A stretch of DNA of 64,000 nucleotides, from assembly GCA_015680905.1 (NCBI GenBank), contig CM027377.1:14284501-14348500 (forward strand). The letters are read 5' to 3'. The translations under genes and the position numbers were made by a program. The notes under the pieces were generated by a model. That model had not been told where the DNA came from. It worked only from the letters and a program-made list of their open reading frames with translations, and made no database searches. The stretch comes from Coptis chinensis (taxonomy: Eukaryota > Streptophyta > Magnoliopsida > Ranunculales > Ranunculaceae). Position 1 is the first letter of the stretch, and each line of letters begins with the position of its first letter. This document shows positions 1-11,496 of the stretch, one piece after another.

Positions 1-1240
1 AATTAACAATACAATGTTTGGTTTTATTGCGAGGAATTTACCAGGTTTTCTTGCTGGCTTTGCCGAATTCAAGTATGATTTGGTGAGAGATAAAGAAGGT
101 AAAATGGCAATACAAATTTATGCAGGTATATGGTATTGGTTTCATTTTGTGTTTTGTGAGGTTGTTCATGTTATTATTCATATCAAGCTTTCACAATTTT
201 TTTATTCTTTGCGTTTTAGGCAAATATGAGTACAAAGAGTAAAATAGAAAGAGTCGGTTTTACCAAGTATGAGTACAGAGAACATTTTTTAAAAGAAAAA
301 AAATCTACAAGCTTTTGTTAAAACTTACTGCAAGAGATGTGAGATATTTATCATTCATCACTGTCTCTTATTGGAAAGTATTCCAAGAGGATGTGACTTT
401 TGTTAAAGATGGGAAATTGCTTTTCAATAATGGTGGGGAAGAGAGTACCAAAACTGCATCCCAAGTAATTGGTTTGAAAGTACTTTTAGTTTTGTATATA
501 TGTAAAGGTTCGGTGGTATCTTTGTAATATCTTGATTTTTACTTTCGTGGCTTTTTAAGTGTTGTTGATTCGGCTATAAAGATAGTGACGTCTCCTGTAT
601 ATTGCTTTGTATAATGAGTCCATCTGTTTGGTATTAAGTCATCTCATACGTTTAAATGTGAGTTGTTCACTAATTAGCAAAACTAAGTCTGTGTTTTTAT
701 GAATTGATTTGGGGATCACCGCTGCAAATCCTTATCCAGTTAGGGTGTAAAAGGGATTGATTTTAGTTGACGAACCACTTTAGTCAAAGTATTGCTACTC
801 CCTCGATTTCGATCATCGATGCAGGTGTGCTAGAGCAGCCTACATTATTATATCCTCTGAAACAAATTTTTTTGGGCACTATTAATCTTGATATATTTAG
901 CACTTCTTTGTTTTAAGTGTTTGGTGTAGTGATATGAGAGTTCTGGAGGCCTTAAGTCACTACCGCTCTCATTTGAGATTACGAAGTTATGTTTGTCGTG
1001 TCTCTTATTAAGGGTTTCTGAAATGATTGAAATGCATAACTCATAAGAAATAAGAAACGGTTACCATTCACGTTTCTTACAAGGTGTTGGTTACTTAGTT
1101 TAAATAAGAAATGGTTGAATGATAAGAGAAAATTGTTCAATTTTTATTGTTTTGGTTTGTTGTCATGAATTAAAAAGTGGGGTGGTGCCTGTTTTAAGTT
1201 TGTTATCTTGCATATTATGTTTTCGAAAGTGTCTTAAAGT
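1..1240. other. No recognisable gene
   Basis: Two short open frames (14-229 and 315-527, both +) lie here. Neither matches a family I know, neither shows a clear splice pattern, and the DNA is AT-rich. They could be decayed exon fragments like those further right, but that is only inference. Confidence 0.4.
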
Positions 1241-1318
1241 GGATCTTTAGTTCAATGGAAGAGCACTTGAGTGTGTAAATACATATCAAGAGATGGTGGT
1301 TCAAATCCACCAAGGTCC
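1241..1318 (+). tRNA. tRNA-like sequence with enlarged anticodon loop (probable pseudogene)
   Basis: A cloverleaf can be drawn. The 7-bp acceptor stem is GGATCTT with AAGGTCC (one G-T pair). The D stem is GTTC/GAGC. A perfect T arm has GGTGG/CCACC around TTCAAAT. The internal promoter boxes are recognisable: TAGTTCAATGG (A box) and GGTTCAAATCC (B box). The anticodon stem CTTGA/TCAAG is perfect, but its loop is 15 nt instead of 7, and part of it can pair further. That does not fit a normal tRNA, and the identity cannot be assigned. It could be a tRNA with a very short intron, an inserted organellar tRNA, the head of a tRNA-derived SINE, or a pseudogene. The acceptor pairing argues against a SINE head. 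Confidence 0.5.
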
Positions 1319-1319
1319 T

Positions 1320-3003
1320 ATGCATAATTAATCCCTTTTTTGTTTATTTCAAGAAGCCAAAGACTACATAAATTAGTACAAGCCAACTCCTCCACAATAC
1401 AACCCGGTTGTTCAGCCAACTTGATTGACTTTTCTGATCCTATGATAGTTTTACATTTGTAAGTTTGATTAAGCACTAGACACGACACATTATTGAAGCA
1501 AGATATTGCTTCTGGTATGAGTTATTATCTAAGGTGGACACCTTACACCTGGAGTGGACGCCTAAACTTGAATTTAAGAATACACAATTGTCGACTAAAA
1601 CAAAGATGTTAAGGATAGTTATGTTTTCATACATTAAAAAAAAAAAAAAAAACCATGTCTCATCCCTATTTAACAAGCTATCTTTATATCCACTAATGTG
1701 CAATTAATATTTCTATTAGGCTGCTAAGATGATTTTTATTTTGCAACTTATTATTTTCATGTATTAGTTTCTAACAATAATTTTTGTACCAAATGGAGGT
1801 GCATACCCCTTTTTATATTACTAAAGAGCGGAAATCAATACTCAATATAGCTACAATCACAAACTAGGATAATAGACTTGACCATTTTTGCCCAAACAAA
1901 GAGGACTTTTGGTTAGTCGTCTATGCATAAAAGATACTCATGGAATTGTGAAAGAAAGTGCTAATGAGGCACTCTCTTTTGCTTACATTTCCATATGTGA
2001 GTTCATTTTGCCATTCTTTTGTTTTAAAATTTCCTTTAGGAAATATGGATGGTGCAAACTGCAAGGATAAGAGGATCTATACTATTTGCAAGTAGAAACA
2101 ATGAATATATAGAGTTTGAAGATTTTGTTAGATGTCTTATATCTCTTGGATATGATAATACTAGATCATATGAACTTAAGAATACATTTGAAAGACGTGG
2201 TAAGTTATAGAATGGATAAGCTATGAAGTGAAATGTTGAAGGACAAAAGATGACATTTGGAAATAACATCGTTGAGGTGAATAGTATTGCTTACACTTTA
2301 ATTGATTGGGAATATGAGTAAAGAGTCTTGAAGGAACCAATTTCATATACAATTGCAGCCATGTAACCAAATGAGCTCGGAGGAGTCCCATTAGTTGCAT
2401 ATCCCCACCCCATTGAGCTACCTTAGTTTTTTCTTTATTTGGTAAGCAATATTACATCTAATAGTACATGATACCTTAATGTTTTTATCTTTGCCATGTT
2501 CTTAGCAAAAAAATTTGGTATCTTATATAATATCGTTGAATGATTGTTTTACTAATTTGATATATGTTTTTTGTTTGCAAATATAATTATTTTGGTTACC
2601 CAATTATTTTCATCATTGTTTTGTTTTTTTTTTTTAATTTTTTTTCCGTCATGTTTATATATTTAGATTATTTTTGGAATACAGGTCAAAGGGATGGATG
2701 TCGTTGATGACTTGATGGTGTTAACGAGTTCTCCTGAAGAGTTACATTGATCCGAAGGCATGGATTTTAAAAGCTTAGAACGAACCAGTCAAGATGAAAT
2801 TAATTATTTTTTTTTAACAATCTTTCATTAGATTTTACTTAAATACAAGTATTATGTACTTGGACTCATATGAAGAACCAATATGATTTCATAAATTTAG
2901 GGTTGATTTCTAATTTTGTATAAAGAACCAATATGAGGGACTCATAAATTTAGGGTTGAGAATGTTCTATAATGTTATTATTTTTTCATATATGTGTTCG
3001 CAG
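1320..3003. other. No recognisable gene; A/T-rich spacer
   Basis: It contains homopolymer runs (poly-A near 1635, poly-T near 2625) and short open frames at 1888-2070 and around 2045-2200. The latter reads plausibly as protein for about 55 codons but matches no family I recognise. It may be an internal part of the Helitron-type element that ends at 3896. Confidence 0.35.
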
Positions 3004-3447
3004 GGCTTTTTAAAGCAATAGTCACATCTGCAACTCAAATATACTTGAATTTGGATGTACCTCAATCAAATGAGATGAAAAAGCGGTAAAATACTATAAA
3101 TACATTGGGTTGCTAGCTTAAGATTTGTGAATGCATACTATATTACCGTACTGATTTTTTCTCATCATCATGCATATATAGTTTGAGTTTGAAAGGAGAA
3201 ATTAAGGTTTAGAAGCTTAAGTTATGAGTCATTGCTTATGAAGCTAATTGCTTTTAACATGACATGTATATTCATATACTAATAGCTCGAATAGTGAATA
3301 AGCTGTTTTTCTTTGACTTCTTTTAGTAATATTTATGCAAACCAACTGTTTTGACACAGCTTTGACACCGGTAACTTTAAAGTACAGTTTGAGGTAGACA
3401 AAGAGGGTGAACCTACTACAATTTCTGAACTACTTAGTAAAGACAGG
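3004..3447 (+). pseudogene. RPA-like OB-fold fragment, two exons
   Basis: Two exon-like segments, 3004-3085 and 3360-3447, join in frame across a GT-AG intron. The join restores a continuous reading from TSATQIYLNLDVP through KKRFDTGNFKVQFEV. This resembles the replication protein A large-subunit-like proteins common in plants, which are also encoded by plant Helitrons. The fragment lies about 450 bp before a Helitron-type 3' end, which supports the idea that it is a remnant of Helitron coding capacity. No rep/helicase domain is visible upstream, so the element is defective or this is only its tail. Family assignment is tentative. Confidence 0.45.
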
Positions 3448-3559
3448 GTAACCATATCTGACCTAATTCAATTAGCTGATACATAAATCATTTTATTTGT
3501 AGCATAACAGGCTCGGCCAACTTTGTCTACATATACTTTTATACTCTTACTATGGGTGT

Positions 3560-3674
3560 ATGAAATGTTGTGACGGTGTTGTAAAATAAATGAGTTATTA
3601 GGTATTGTAGTGATTATATGAAATGTTGTGATGGTGTTGTAAAATAAATGAGTTATTACGTATTGTAGTGATGA
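3560..3674. repeat. 58-bp tandem duplication (two copies)
   Basis: Copies start at 3560 and 3618 and both begin ATGAAATGTTGTGA. They differ at only a few positions. Confidence 0.85.
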
Positions 3675-3867
3675 CTGAGACGTAGTTATTATCAATCATG
3701 ATACTCAATTTTGCAAAATATACAAAAGGCGAACGCATTTCCTGAACCCACCTTCCTTAAGTTTCCGGCTCATATAGATATACCTAAATGAATTTACTGT
3801 ATGAGTTTCAATATACTTTGGAAATAATATTTTTGATACATAATAATAAAATTTATAAAAACAGTCA

Positions 3868-3896
3868 CCGTTCGTTGAACGGGTTCAAAAATCTAG
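3868..3896 (+). mobile_element. Helitron-type 3' terminus
   Basis: A short hairpin, CCGTTC-GTT-GAACGG (3868-3882), is followed after 10 nt by CTAG and then T. This is the standard Helitron 3' end: a hairpin roughly 10 nt before CTRR, inserted before a T. The 5' end of this element was not found in the window. RPA-like exons just upstream agree with a Helitron. Confidence 0.6.
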
Positions 3897-4228
3897 TTAT
3901 ACCCAAAAGTCGTTGTATGAAAGCGAGCCGAGAGAATTGATCGAAGTTGTACAGCTGCTCAAGTTTCTCCCAAGTCCTCACCGTGATGACTTGCATATTA
4001 CAATTCCTTCGTTACATTTTCAATTCTACTTCCACAACTTCCACTAACTGGTACGTTAAATCTCTTCTTCTCTTGTTCGATCCTCTCTTTTTTTTAAAAC
4101 CAAAATCTAGAGTAAAACCCAAGTTAAGCCTACGAACTAAAAAAACAAGAAAAAGAAAAATGAAAGAAGGCCAGGGTTCTTTCTAGCGTTCTCCGCAACT
4201 CGCAGCCTCCTATGCCTCCTATTTGCAG

Positions 4229-5563
4229 AATCATCTTGATCTTCATGCTGTTCTATGGCTGGAATCATACCTTGTGAAATGGCCGAAGACATTTATAGTG
4301 GTTTCCCATGCTAGAGAGTTCTTGAATTTGGTATCACTCTCCCTTCTCGTAAAATTTTGGTAACAGAGATCATCCTTGCTCATGCCTGATTGTCTCGCTT
4401 ATGTCAACATTTTCTTACAGGTTGTTACAGATATTCTCCATTTACATGGACAAAAGTTGACTTCCTATAAAGGAGATTATGATACATTTGAGAGGACACG
4501 TGAGGAACAGCTCAAGAATCAACAAAAGGCTTTGGAGTCGAGTGAACAAAAAAAAGCGCATATGCAGGTACGTTCTTTATAGAATCACTATTTGATAACA
4601 CTGAAAAATATTCTCCTGTGTTTTCATAGAATTGAGTTAACAATGTTTGAGAGGCGTAGTTCAAGTAGACAGGTACTATGAGTTTTGAATTCGCTATTTG
4701 TCTCGATGCGTTAGGAGTTGTAATCCTCTTTCGAAAAGATCTTTTGAGTGTAGAAACCACGGAAAACAACATAGTTTGTGTGAAATAATGACTAGGTATA
4801 GAAGCAACTGAATCCAAATATTTTCTTTGACTATCCTGGTTCACTAACTTGCAACTTCTGGTACTCGTCTTCATTAAGGTTCTCTCTCACACTAGTCTTG
4901 TACATTTCATATAGTTTCTATTTTACGACATATAAAGGAAAAACCACTATCAGACTATCAGTGCAGTTCAAAGCTGAATGGCTGAATAGCTGAATGCTTG
5001 TTTTTAAATTTGGAAAAACCATGTAGTTCATATATGTATTATCATATCCAAGTTGAAGTTTAACAAATTGTAAATACATAGATAGTAACTGAGTGCCTTA
5101 AGGTAAAGTTTAGTGGACGATCAAATTCATCTTCTACATCCTCCATGTTAGACAGTATATAGTTTTACCTAGTAAATTGAGAATGGTGTATAATGTAGTT
5201 TAAAGATGCTGACATTTGGATTCTTTGCTCTCTTTTTTACTGAACAAGTATTAGATTATTTTCAATTGTCTGAAGAAGATACAGAAAAATCTTCTGCGTT
5301 GCTGGCACTAAACTTTTTATCAATTTCTTGTTTTGTCTTGTTCATGGTGCTCAACCTTCTTTCATAGTAGATAAATAGTTTCTTGTAATCAAGCTTGGAA
5401 CGTTTTTGAGAATCTGATTTTTATTTTTTGGTTTTCTTTTCCTTGAATGATTTTGATTTTGGTGGTTTGACGGCCAATTCTTTGTTCTTTCACCTTACAG
5501 GGTTTCATTGAAAAGTTCCGCTACAATGCAAAACGGGCATCACTTATTCAGTCGAGAATAAAG
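4229..5563 (+). pseudogene. ABCF3/GCN20-type ABC protein fragment (three exons)
   Basis: Exons lie at 4229-4330, 4421-4567 and 5501-5563, each bounded by AG/GT. The first reads [18 protein letters not shown], the region just after Walker B in the first ATPase domain of ABCF proteins, followed by the H-loop segment [10 protein letters not shown]. The second encodes the linker with TDILHLHGQKL and a charged helix. The third reads KFRYNAKRASLIQSRIK, the end of the linker. The Walker A of this domain and the whole second ATPase domain are absent, so this covers only a small central part of a protein of roughly 700 residues. ABCF3-type proteins are soluble ribosome-associated ATPases that act with GCN1/GCN2 in translation control. 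Introns are retained, so the fragment was copied as DNA. The next RlmN-like exon begins only about 100 bp after it. Confidence 0.85.
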
Positions 5564-5665
5564 GTGTGTATTACCACTTGAATGTTAGTAGAAGCTCTTG
5601 GGAGAGTCGACAAGTTAATGTTTAGGCTATGGGATCAGATTATAGCCTTAATTAATAAAATTCAG

Positions 5666-8600
5666 CTACTTCTATGCTGGGCATGTCTGAACAAGACCTA
5701 CAACAACTAGCTATTGACTTTGATCAGCAAAGCTACCGAGGGAAACAGTTGCATCATCTTTTGTACAAGACTAAAGCTAAAGAGATTCAAGATTTTAGTC
5801 ACTGTGAGTCCTGACCTTTTTCTTGTTTTATTTTAATGATATTGTTTTTGTTACTGATATTGGATAATGTTGAACACAGTGCCACAAGCATTCACAAATG
5901 ACCTTCAGGAAGCTGGATATAAAGTCGGGAGATCGCCTATTCATCAAGTTGTTACTGCTGCTGATGGCACTATTAAGGTTTGGTTTATTAGAAAAGTTAT
6001 GGTGGATATTATTATGTTTTTTTTCGTTGAATGCCTATCCATAGTTATGACGAATCCATGTTATGTCCATTGATTACAATTTACAAGTAATGGCTCTCCT
6101 AGCAAGATGTTATACAAGACCTTTAATCTACACCCCTCCACCTACAACACACAACACCCTCAATTACGTTACAAACATATGTCAATTTATATATAACCAC
6201 TTTAAGGTAGGATTAGCACATGGAAGTCATAGAGCTCCTCGTTGATTCCTCCACTAACTTGTGAGTTTCTTCCTGCTTATGTTTCTATCCACCTTGCGTT
6301 GCTAGAGAGTTGGAAATGTATGATCTTACTACTTGAAGCTTCTTTGAAGGTTTAGGGGGTACACGTGGTAGATTACAAGAACATATTGGTATATTCTATT
6401 GCTAATCTTGCTGATTCGTTTATAGTTCAGAGTCGTTGGTTGGCCTGAGACATAGCTCATGTTCAGTTGCCCCACCCTTTCTCCCCTTCATGCATGAACA
6501 AATGATCTCCAGTGTCCAAGTGGGACTGCTGCTTTTATTCGTAACGAAAAGGAGTGCGCTATACTCTAAAGATCTAGTGCGCATTAATCTGGGGACGGGC
6601 TACTGTTTATGAAAGTAGACATTAACCTGAGTTTGTGATAACAGCTACTATTTGATGGATTGAATGAAATGCACTCTTAGGCCTCTTCTTCTTTTCCTCT
6701 CATTTCTGATCCTTCAGGCACTTATAAAATTGGAGGATAATAGGCTCATTGAAACTGTTGGTATACCTGTCGAAGATAGTAAAGGTTCTTCCCGCCTCAC
6801 TGCCTGCGTCTCATCTCAGGTATAATGAACACAGGTCAGGGCCGGAACCCTGCCTGTTTACTTGATTTCATAAAATTGTATTTTTTATTTGGTTGCTGTA
6901 TAGATGAGGTAGTTTGTTTTGCATCCACCATTTTCTATTTAACTTCAACTGTTCCCTTGAAAGCATGGATGCAATGCCTTATTTTTTCAACGGAAGATTA
7001 TCCAGAAATTGCTGTAATACAATACATTTGTGCACTGTTTTTTTTCCTTTCGTGGTTAATATTGGGATTCTTCCCCCTCTCCGTAATCAGTATTTGATCC
7101 CATGCTTATCACACAATGCTTTGCCAGGTTTCTGATTTTATAAGCGTCCAAGTTCAGAATTAAGTCCTGCAAAAGCTGCAATGGATGAAAGCTCTTATAT
7201 GTTTGAGAACCGTGGTGGGCAGCTGTTGGGGCAGATAAGGCATGGTTCATGCCGTCCCCGAGCTATCTTGTTCAAAGTTCTTGTAGATACTGTGGGTCTT
7301 GAGAGTAGGCTTATGGTGGTAAGAGTGCTATTGTGCTACATCCCTCATCTCTCTCTCTCTCTGTGTGGTAGACTGGTAGTTGCTCCATGTGTCTTTTTTA
7401 TTCTTTTCGTTTACTGTTGTATTTGCCTCCAGTCCACTCTGGTTGTAGTTTTTGTTTTTTTTTTTTTTTCTTGGTAAAGTTCAATTGAACTCCTTTGGAA
7501 GTCAAGTTGCAACTTGATAGAAGTTGCAAATGATGATCGTGTGTAGCAAGATGTTACTAGACCATGATAAGACATGTCCCTCAAATTACAAGTTAATCAC
7601 AATTACACATAAAGTCCGTAAAGCCCACTCTCTGAAAGCTTGCACGCGCACTAGCCAAATGAACAAAGCCTCTTTTACCTCTTTCACTATCTTGTGAGAT
7701 TTAGTCATCAAACCATGATACAATGTTCCTGTTTTGATTAATTTCTTTCGTCCTAGCTAATCTGTTAGCTCTTATCGTGTTTATTTATATTGTTAAGGTC
7801 TGCCTAGTGATGGAGCTATTGAGGGCGCAGATTCGTACAAGCATATGTCTGTGATAGTTGTACTGAAGTCTGTCGAACTACTTGTTGATCTTATGCGGTT
7901 CCCTGGCCAGCTAATACCCTGTTCAACCAGGGCAATCTTCATGTCTCATATTGCTGCTGCAGGGGAAAGTGACTCTGCTGAGAATGACTCCTGTGATTCT
8001 CCACTTGAACCGAACAGTCCCCTTTATGGATATGCAGATAGAGCAGACGCCGAATGGTACGAATATTATACTCCCTGGCCTTTTCTTCTATCAGAATATG
8101 AGTTTAATCAGTAGTTCATAACCCAAAATAGAAAGAGAATGGTCAGAAACCTTCTTCAGTGGAACCCCACACACATGACAATAACACAAGAAACCCTGCC
8201 TATAGAAGGACTCCATCTCCTTGCACTAGGCAAACAACTTCGGACAATAAAATCTAACTTGCAAAATAAAAATAACTGCCCTTCCCCCCGGTTATATCTA
8301 CTCTTTGTTCTGAGATGCTTATGCTCTTTATCTTTGTATCTTCTGGCTAAAATGCGTCCATTTTATTGCAGTCTTGAACAAGATAGGCAATTCAACCCTT
8401 GCACCAATGGAGACTAGAAGCATCTTCAAATGTAGCAGGTCCTTCATTACGTAAAGTAATGTTGCGGCCCACAACTTCTTTGGACCGAAATCTAAGGTCG
8501 GGTTACTCTTAATGGTTGCACATCAAACCAGAAATAATTTTGAATTACCCTTGACATTCTGTTCACAGTCTTTCTGGACTATGTTTCCAGCTTAGTGCAT

Positions 8601-8938
8601 TTGTCCATTGTAGTGAATGGTAAAGTTACTTCAAGGTTGGCTGCCAATTGCGTTGCTCATTCTGTGCTACTGGCAAGGGTGGATACTCGAGGAATCTAAA
8701 GCGGCATGAAATTGTTGAACAGGTCATCTTTTGGGTTCTCGCTTTGACGAATTTTCTTTTAGAAACTTTGTTTATGATTGATTACTCTATATCTGTTGCA
8801 TATCTTGTTTTATTTATTCAGGTCTTAAGTGTAGAAGAGCTCTTTAAACATAGGGTTTCAAATGTTGTCTTTATGGGAATGGGCGAGCCAATGTTGAATC
8901 TAAAATCTGTTTTAGAAGCGCACAGATGCTTAAATGAG
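5666..8938 (+). pseudogene. RlmN-like radical SAM RNA methyltransferase, N-terminal part only
   Basis: Exons lie at 5666-5803, 5880-5977, 6718-6819, 8636-8722 and 8822-8938, and the phases match across all joins. In order they encode the N-terminal accessory domain (QDLQQLAIDFDQQSYRGKQL, then [19 protein letters not shown]), LIETVGIPV and RLTACVSSQ, and the cluster motif CQLRCSFC (Cx3Cx2C, ligands of the SAM-binding 4Fe-4S cluster) in [20 protein letters not shown]. Last comes [13 protein letters not shown], a strongly conserved RlmN motif. The family makes 2-methyladenosine in rRNA and tRNA; this subtype in plants is probably organellar. Everything after the GEP block, including the catalytic C-terminal cysteine region, is missing. 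The 1.8-kb intron between exons 3 and 4 contains MAPKKK exons. A candidate first exon is 3986-4050 (ATG, then a basic, Ser/Thr-rich start and a good donor), but it is unsupported. Confidence 0.88.
7128..8510 (+). pseudogene. Raf/EDR1-like MAPKKK regulatory-domain fragment
   Basis: Three pieces lie at 7128-7318, 7798-8056 and 8372 to about 8510. They read SSYMFENRGGQLLGQIRHG, CRPRAILFKVLVDTVGLESR, then YKHMSVIVVLKSVELLVDLM, AGESDSAENDSCDSPLEPNS and, last, a segment around GPSLRKVMLRPTTSLDR. This order matches the N-terminal EDR1/CTR1-type regulatory domain of plant Raf-like kinases; the kinase domain is absent. It is broken at three points: one base is missing near 7148 (after VSDFI), the junction after 7318 has lost a G needed for phase, and one base is missing near 8413. 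The whole fragment sits inside an intron of the RlmN-like fragment on the same strand. It cannot encode a kinase. Confidence 0.85.
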
Positions 8939-8940
8939 GT

Positions 8941-9951
8941 AAGCTGTCAACTCTGTCATACACTATCTTGAAGTATTTATGGTTCGGTCGATCGAGGTTT
9001 TTAACCATGAAGTCATAAGACCTTTTTAATGAACATTGACCTCTGGAGATTTTTTTTCTATCAACAATTATGATGTATATATGATGCTCTAAATTTCATG
9101 CTTCAAATTAGTGAGGATTGTTGATTTTATTAGACTTGACTGTTCTTTAATTGTGTAGCCAGATGTCTTGTGAGTTTACTTTTAATTTCATTATGATCCT
9201 CGAATTACCCCAAATATTAGGATTGTTAGCACAAATAATGTTTCTCCATTTATCACTATATTAATATATTTTGAATAGTAAGGCATTATCTTGACGTGTT
9301 TTTATACTTCCTATTTTTAGTCCTTCCTACTTTTTCTACATAAATTTTAATTCACAATGTTGATGGCTATTCTTGAGCCACCAATCAGGACGTGGTGGTG
9401 ATGGCTATCAACGGGTTGAGCACAATGTTGGAAATGGAAAGGTTGGCTGTCAAGGTGGGATGAGCCAGACTGCTGTTTCTGCGTGACACAGCCTTCTCTG
9501 ACTCTTAGGACCTGTTTCCTTATATCTTTCTTTTTTTCTTTTATAGAGCAAGTAGCAGGGTTCCCAAGGTCAGGGTTTGACCCTTGAGTGAGGTTATATA
9601 ACGTCAACTATGCATGGGAACTTATTCTTTGGCTTCGGTGGTAAAATCATATGCTGAGTTCAGGGTAGGTTAGTTTTCTGTACTTTTTGATTTTTTTGGG
9701 TAGCATTTATGTAGAGTCATTGTTGATAGTTTGTTAATTGATTGATTTAATTAGTATGATTGTTTTTCTGAGTTCATTATTTGTTTTGTGATTTTTTTGG
9801 AATTAGAGGTTTTGTGGAGCGGCACTAGGGAATTATTGAGTGAAGCCATCGTCACTAAAGCTTGTTATTGTATTTTGAAGATTCGGGATTGTTTGGATTT
9901 GTAACCCTTAGTAAATCTGAATTTGTAAACCTCAAAACTCTTTTGAAGTTA
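8941..9951. other. Spacer after the RlmN-like fragment
   Basis: No continuation of the RlmN-like gene is found. A short stretch at about 9380-9487 (+) reads as a Gly/Arg-rich tail ending in a stop codon and could be the C-terminus of some RNA-binding protein, followed by UTR-like sequence. It is too short and simple to name. Confidence 0.4.
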
Positions 9952-10030
9952 TCTTACTATATTAGAAAAATCTGGGGGTCGATGAACAGTTTTTTCACGT
10001 ACGTCACAGGGTTATTGTCGTCTTTTCACA
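9952..10030 (+). mobile_element. Helitron-like 5' terminus (orphan)
   Basis: TCTTACTATATTAGAAAAAT, preceded by A, begins a stretch closely similar to 11497 onward: both continue into TGGGGGTCGA and then ACAGTT. It looks like the 5' end of a second member of the same family. No separate 3' end was found for it. Either its 3' part was deleted, or the element at 11497 is nested in it and the end at 14414 is shared. Confidence 0.5.
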
Positions 10031-11496
10031 TCTAACAACTTGGGTAGTTCGTCATTTCGCACAGGCTTTACGTTTTTTTCTCTCTGTTCAGTCTTTTCGT
10101 CTCCACTCTTTCTCTCTCTTCAAGCTTCCAACTCCATTTTTTCTACCAAAAAAACAAAACACCTTTTTCAGCCTTAACTTCCACCACCTCCATCACCTGA
10201 AAAAAGAATAACACACTTCACCTCTCAAAGATCGCCTCCTCCTTCACCACAAAAAAGAAAAACGAATTGCCATCATCATTTAGAAATTGATGGTTGCCTC
10301 TCCACCTCATCACGAATTTTCTTAGTCAAAATTGAAGATTTTGTAGCAGTCATCATGAAGCTAACGTCTTCAAGGTTTTTGTTGCAGTACAAGCATAACA
10401 GCAGCAGTAATAAACTTTGAAGGACAAATGGGTATTTTGAAGTAAGTTTACCTTTGGGTTTCTGTTACTTTCATCTGTTTGTTTGGTTTGAATTGGTGTT
10501 TTTTGAGATGGGATTGAATTAAATTAATCAATGTTGGAGATTCTGAGCTTTTACGTACTGAATTTTCTAACATTTGCTCAATCTATTGCACCAATATAGG
10601 ATGCAACAGAACTTTTCCTCCTTTTCTCTCCAACTCTCGGTTATTTCAATTCATTATTTTCGGATTTTCGACCTCAGTACAAAGAATCATCCGAATGTGG
10701 CATTTGGTGTTTGCAGAATCTTTCATACGTGATTACTATATTGCAATGTATGATTTCCTTACAATATTTTTTCTTAATAAATAAAACTGTTTATCCACTT
10801 GGATTCTTACAACTATTTGTGGTTAGTCATTGTAACTTGAGTTGGTCATCATTTTATTTCTTCACAAATAAGAAGAGGAATTTGATACAAAAACTAACAA
10901 CGAGAGCGCAAAATTGAATTTCAAAGTGCCATGGTTAGTGTTTTAAATGCATGTGGAAACTGAACTAGGATAGTAGATGTAGATGTAGATGTTATTGATC
11001 ACACTTAATGGCTTACTAAAAGTATTGTACGCCCTTTTTGGTTTCAGTTGAATTCGAAGAGTTTGTTATTGGAAATAGGGCCATACTTATATGCCTGCTT
11101 ACTGCCGACATTAATCATCCTCAATAGCATCTACACAGCGGCACATATCTCATGGTCTTCCTCATCCGAAGAATTCAGCAGCCTCCACCGCTCTAGCTAT
11201 TAATCCTATTTCCTAGCTATTGTCTTTTCTTTCTCATTAATGTGTAGGAAGAGTATATTGTCTACAAATTGGTAATGTTTGTGTATAATATGAATAAGTT
11301 CTACGAAGTGAGACTGAGTGGGGGCACTTTTTTGTATTGCTTCCATACTGTATGTGTGATAATAATTCTTGATAGGTTAACTAAACTAACAATCTATAAT
11401 GTAACTAATTACTCTATAATAATTGCAACTCCATTTCAACTTTACAGGTCCTGCATATCCACACATATACGAACCAAAACATGTATTATCTTACTA
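10031..11496. other. Interior of orphan Helitron-like element; no clear gene
   Basis: Pyrimidine-rich, UTR-like DNA (10075-10260) is followed by AT-rich sequence. The open frame at 10711-10917 matches nothing I know. The DNA resembles a captured promoter or 5' leader, but no coding exon can be named. Confidence 0.3.

Noticed and set aside
4512-4874. A 120-codon minus-strand open frame
   Set aside because: It is partly antisense to an ABCF3-like exon and extends into intron sequence.
5666-8938. An intact RlmN-like gene
   Set aside because: No exon for the second half of the enzyme is found in the next several kb, and a foreign gene fragment occupies an intron.
9380-9487. C-terminus of a G3BP-like RNA-binding protein
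   Set aside because: A Gly/Arg-rich stretch this short cannot support a family assignment.
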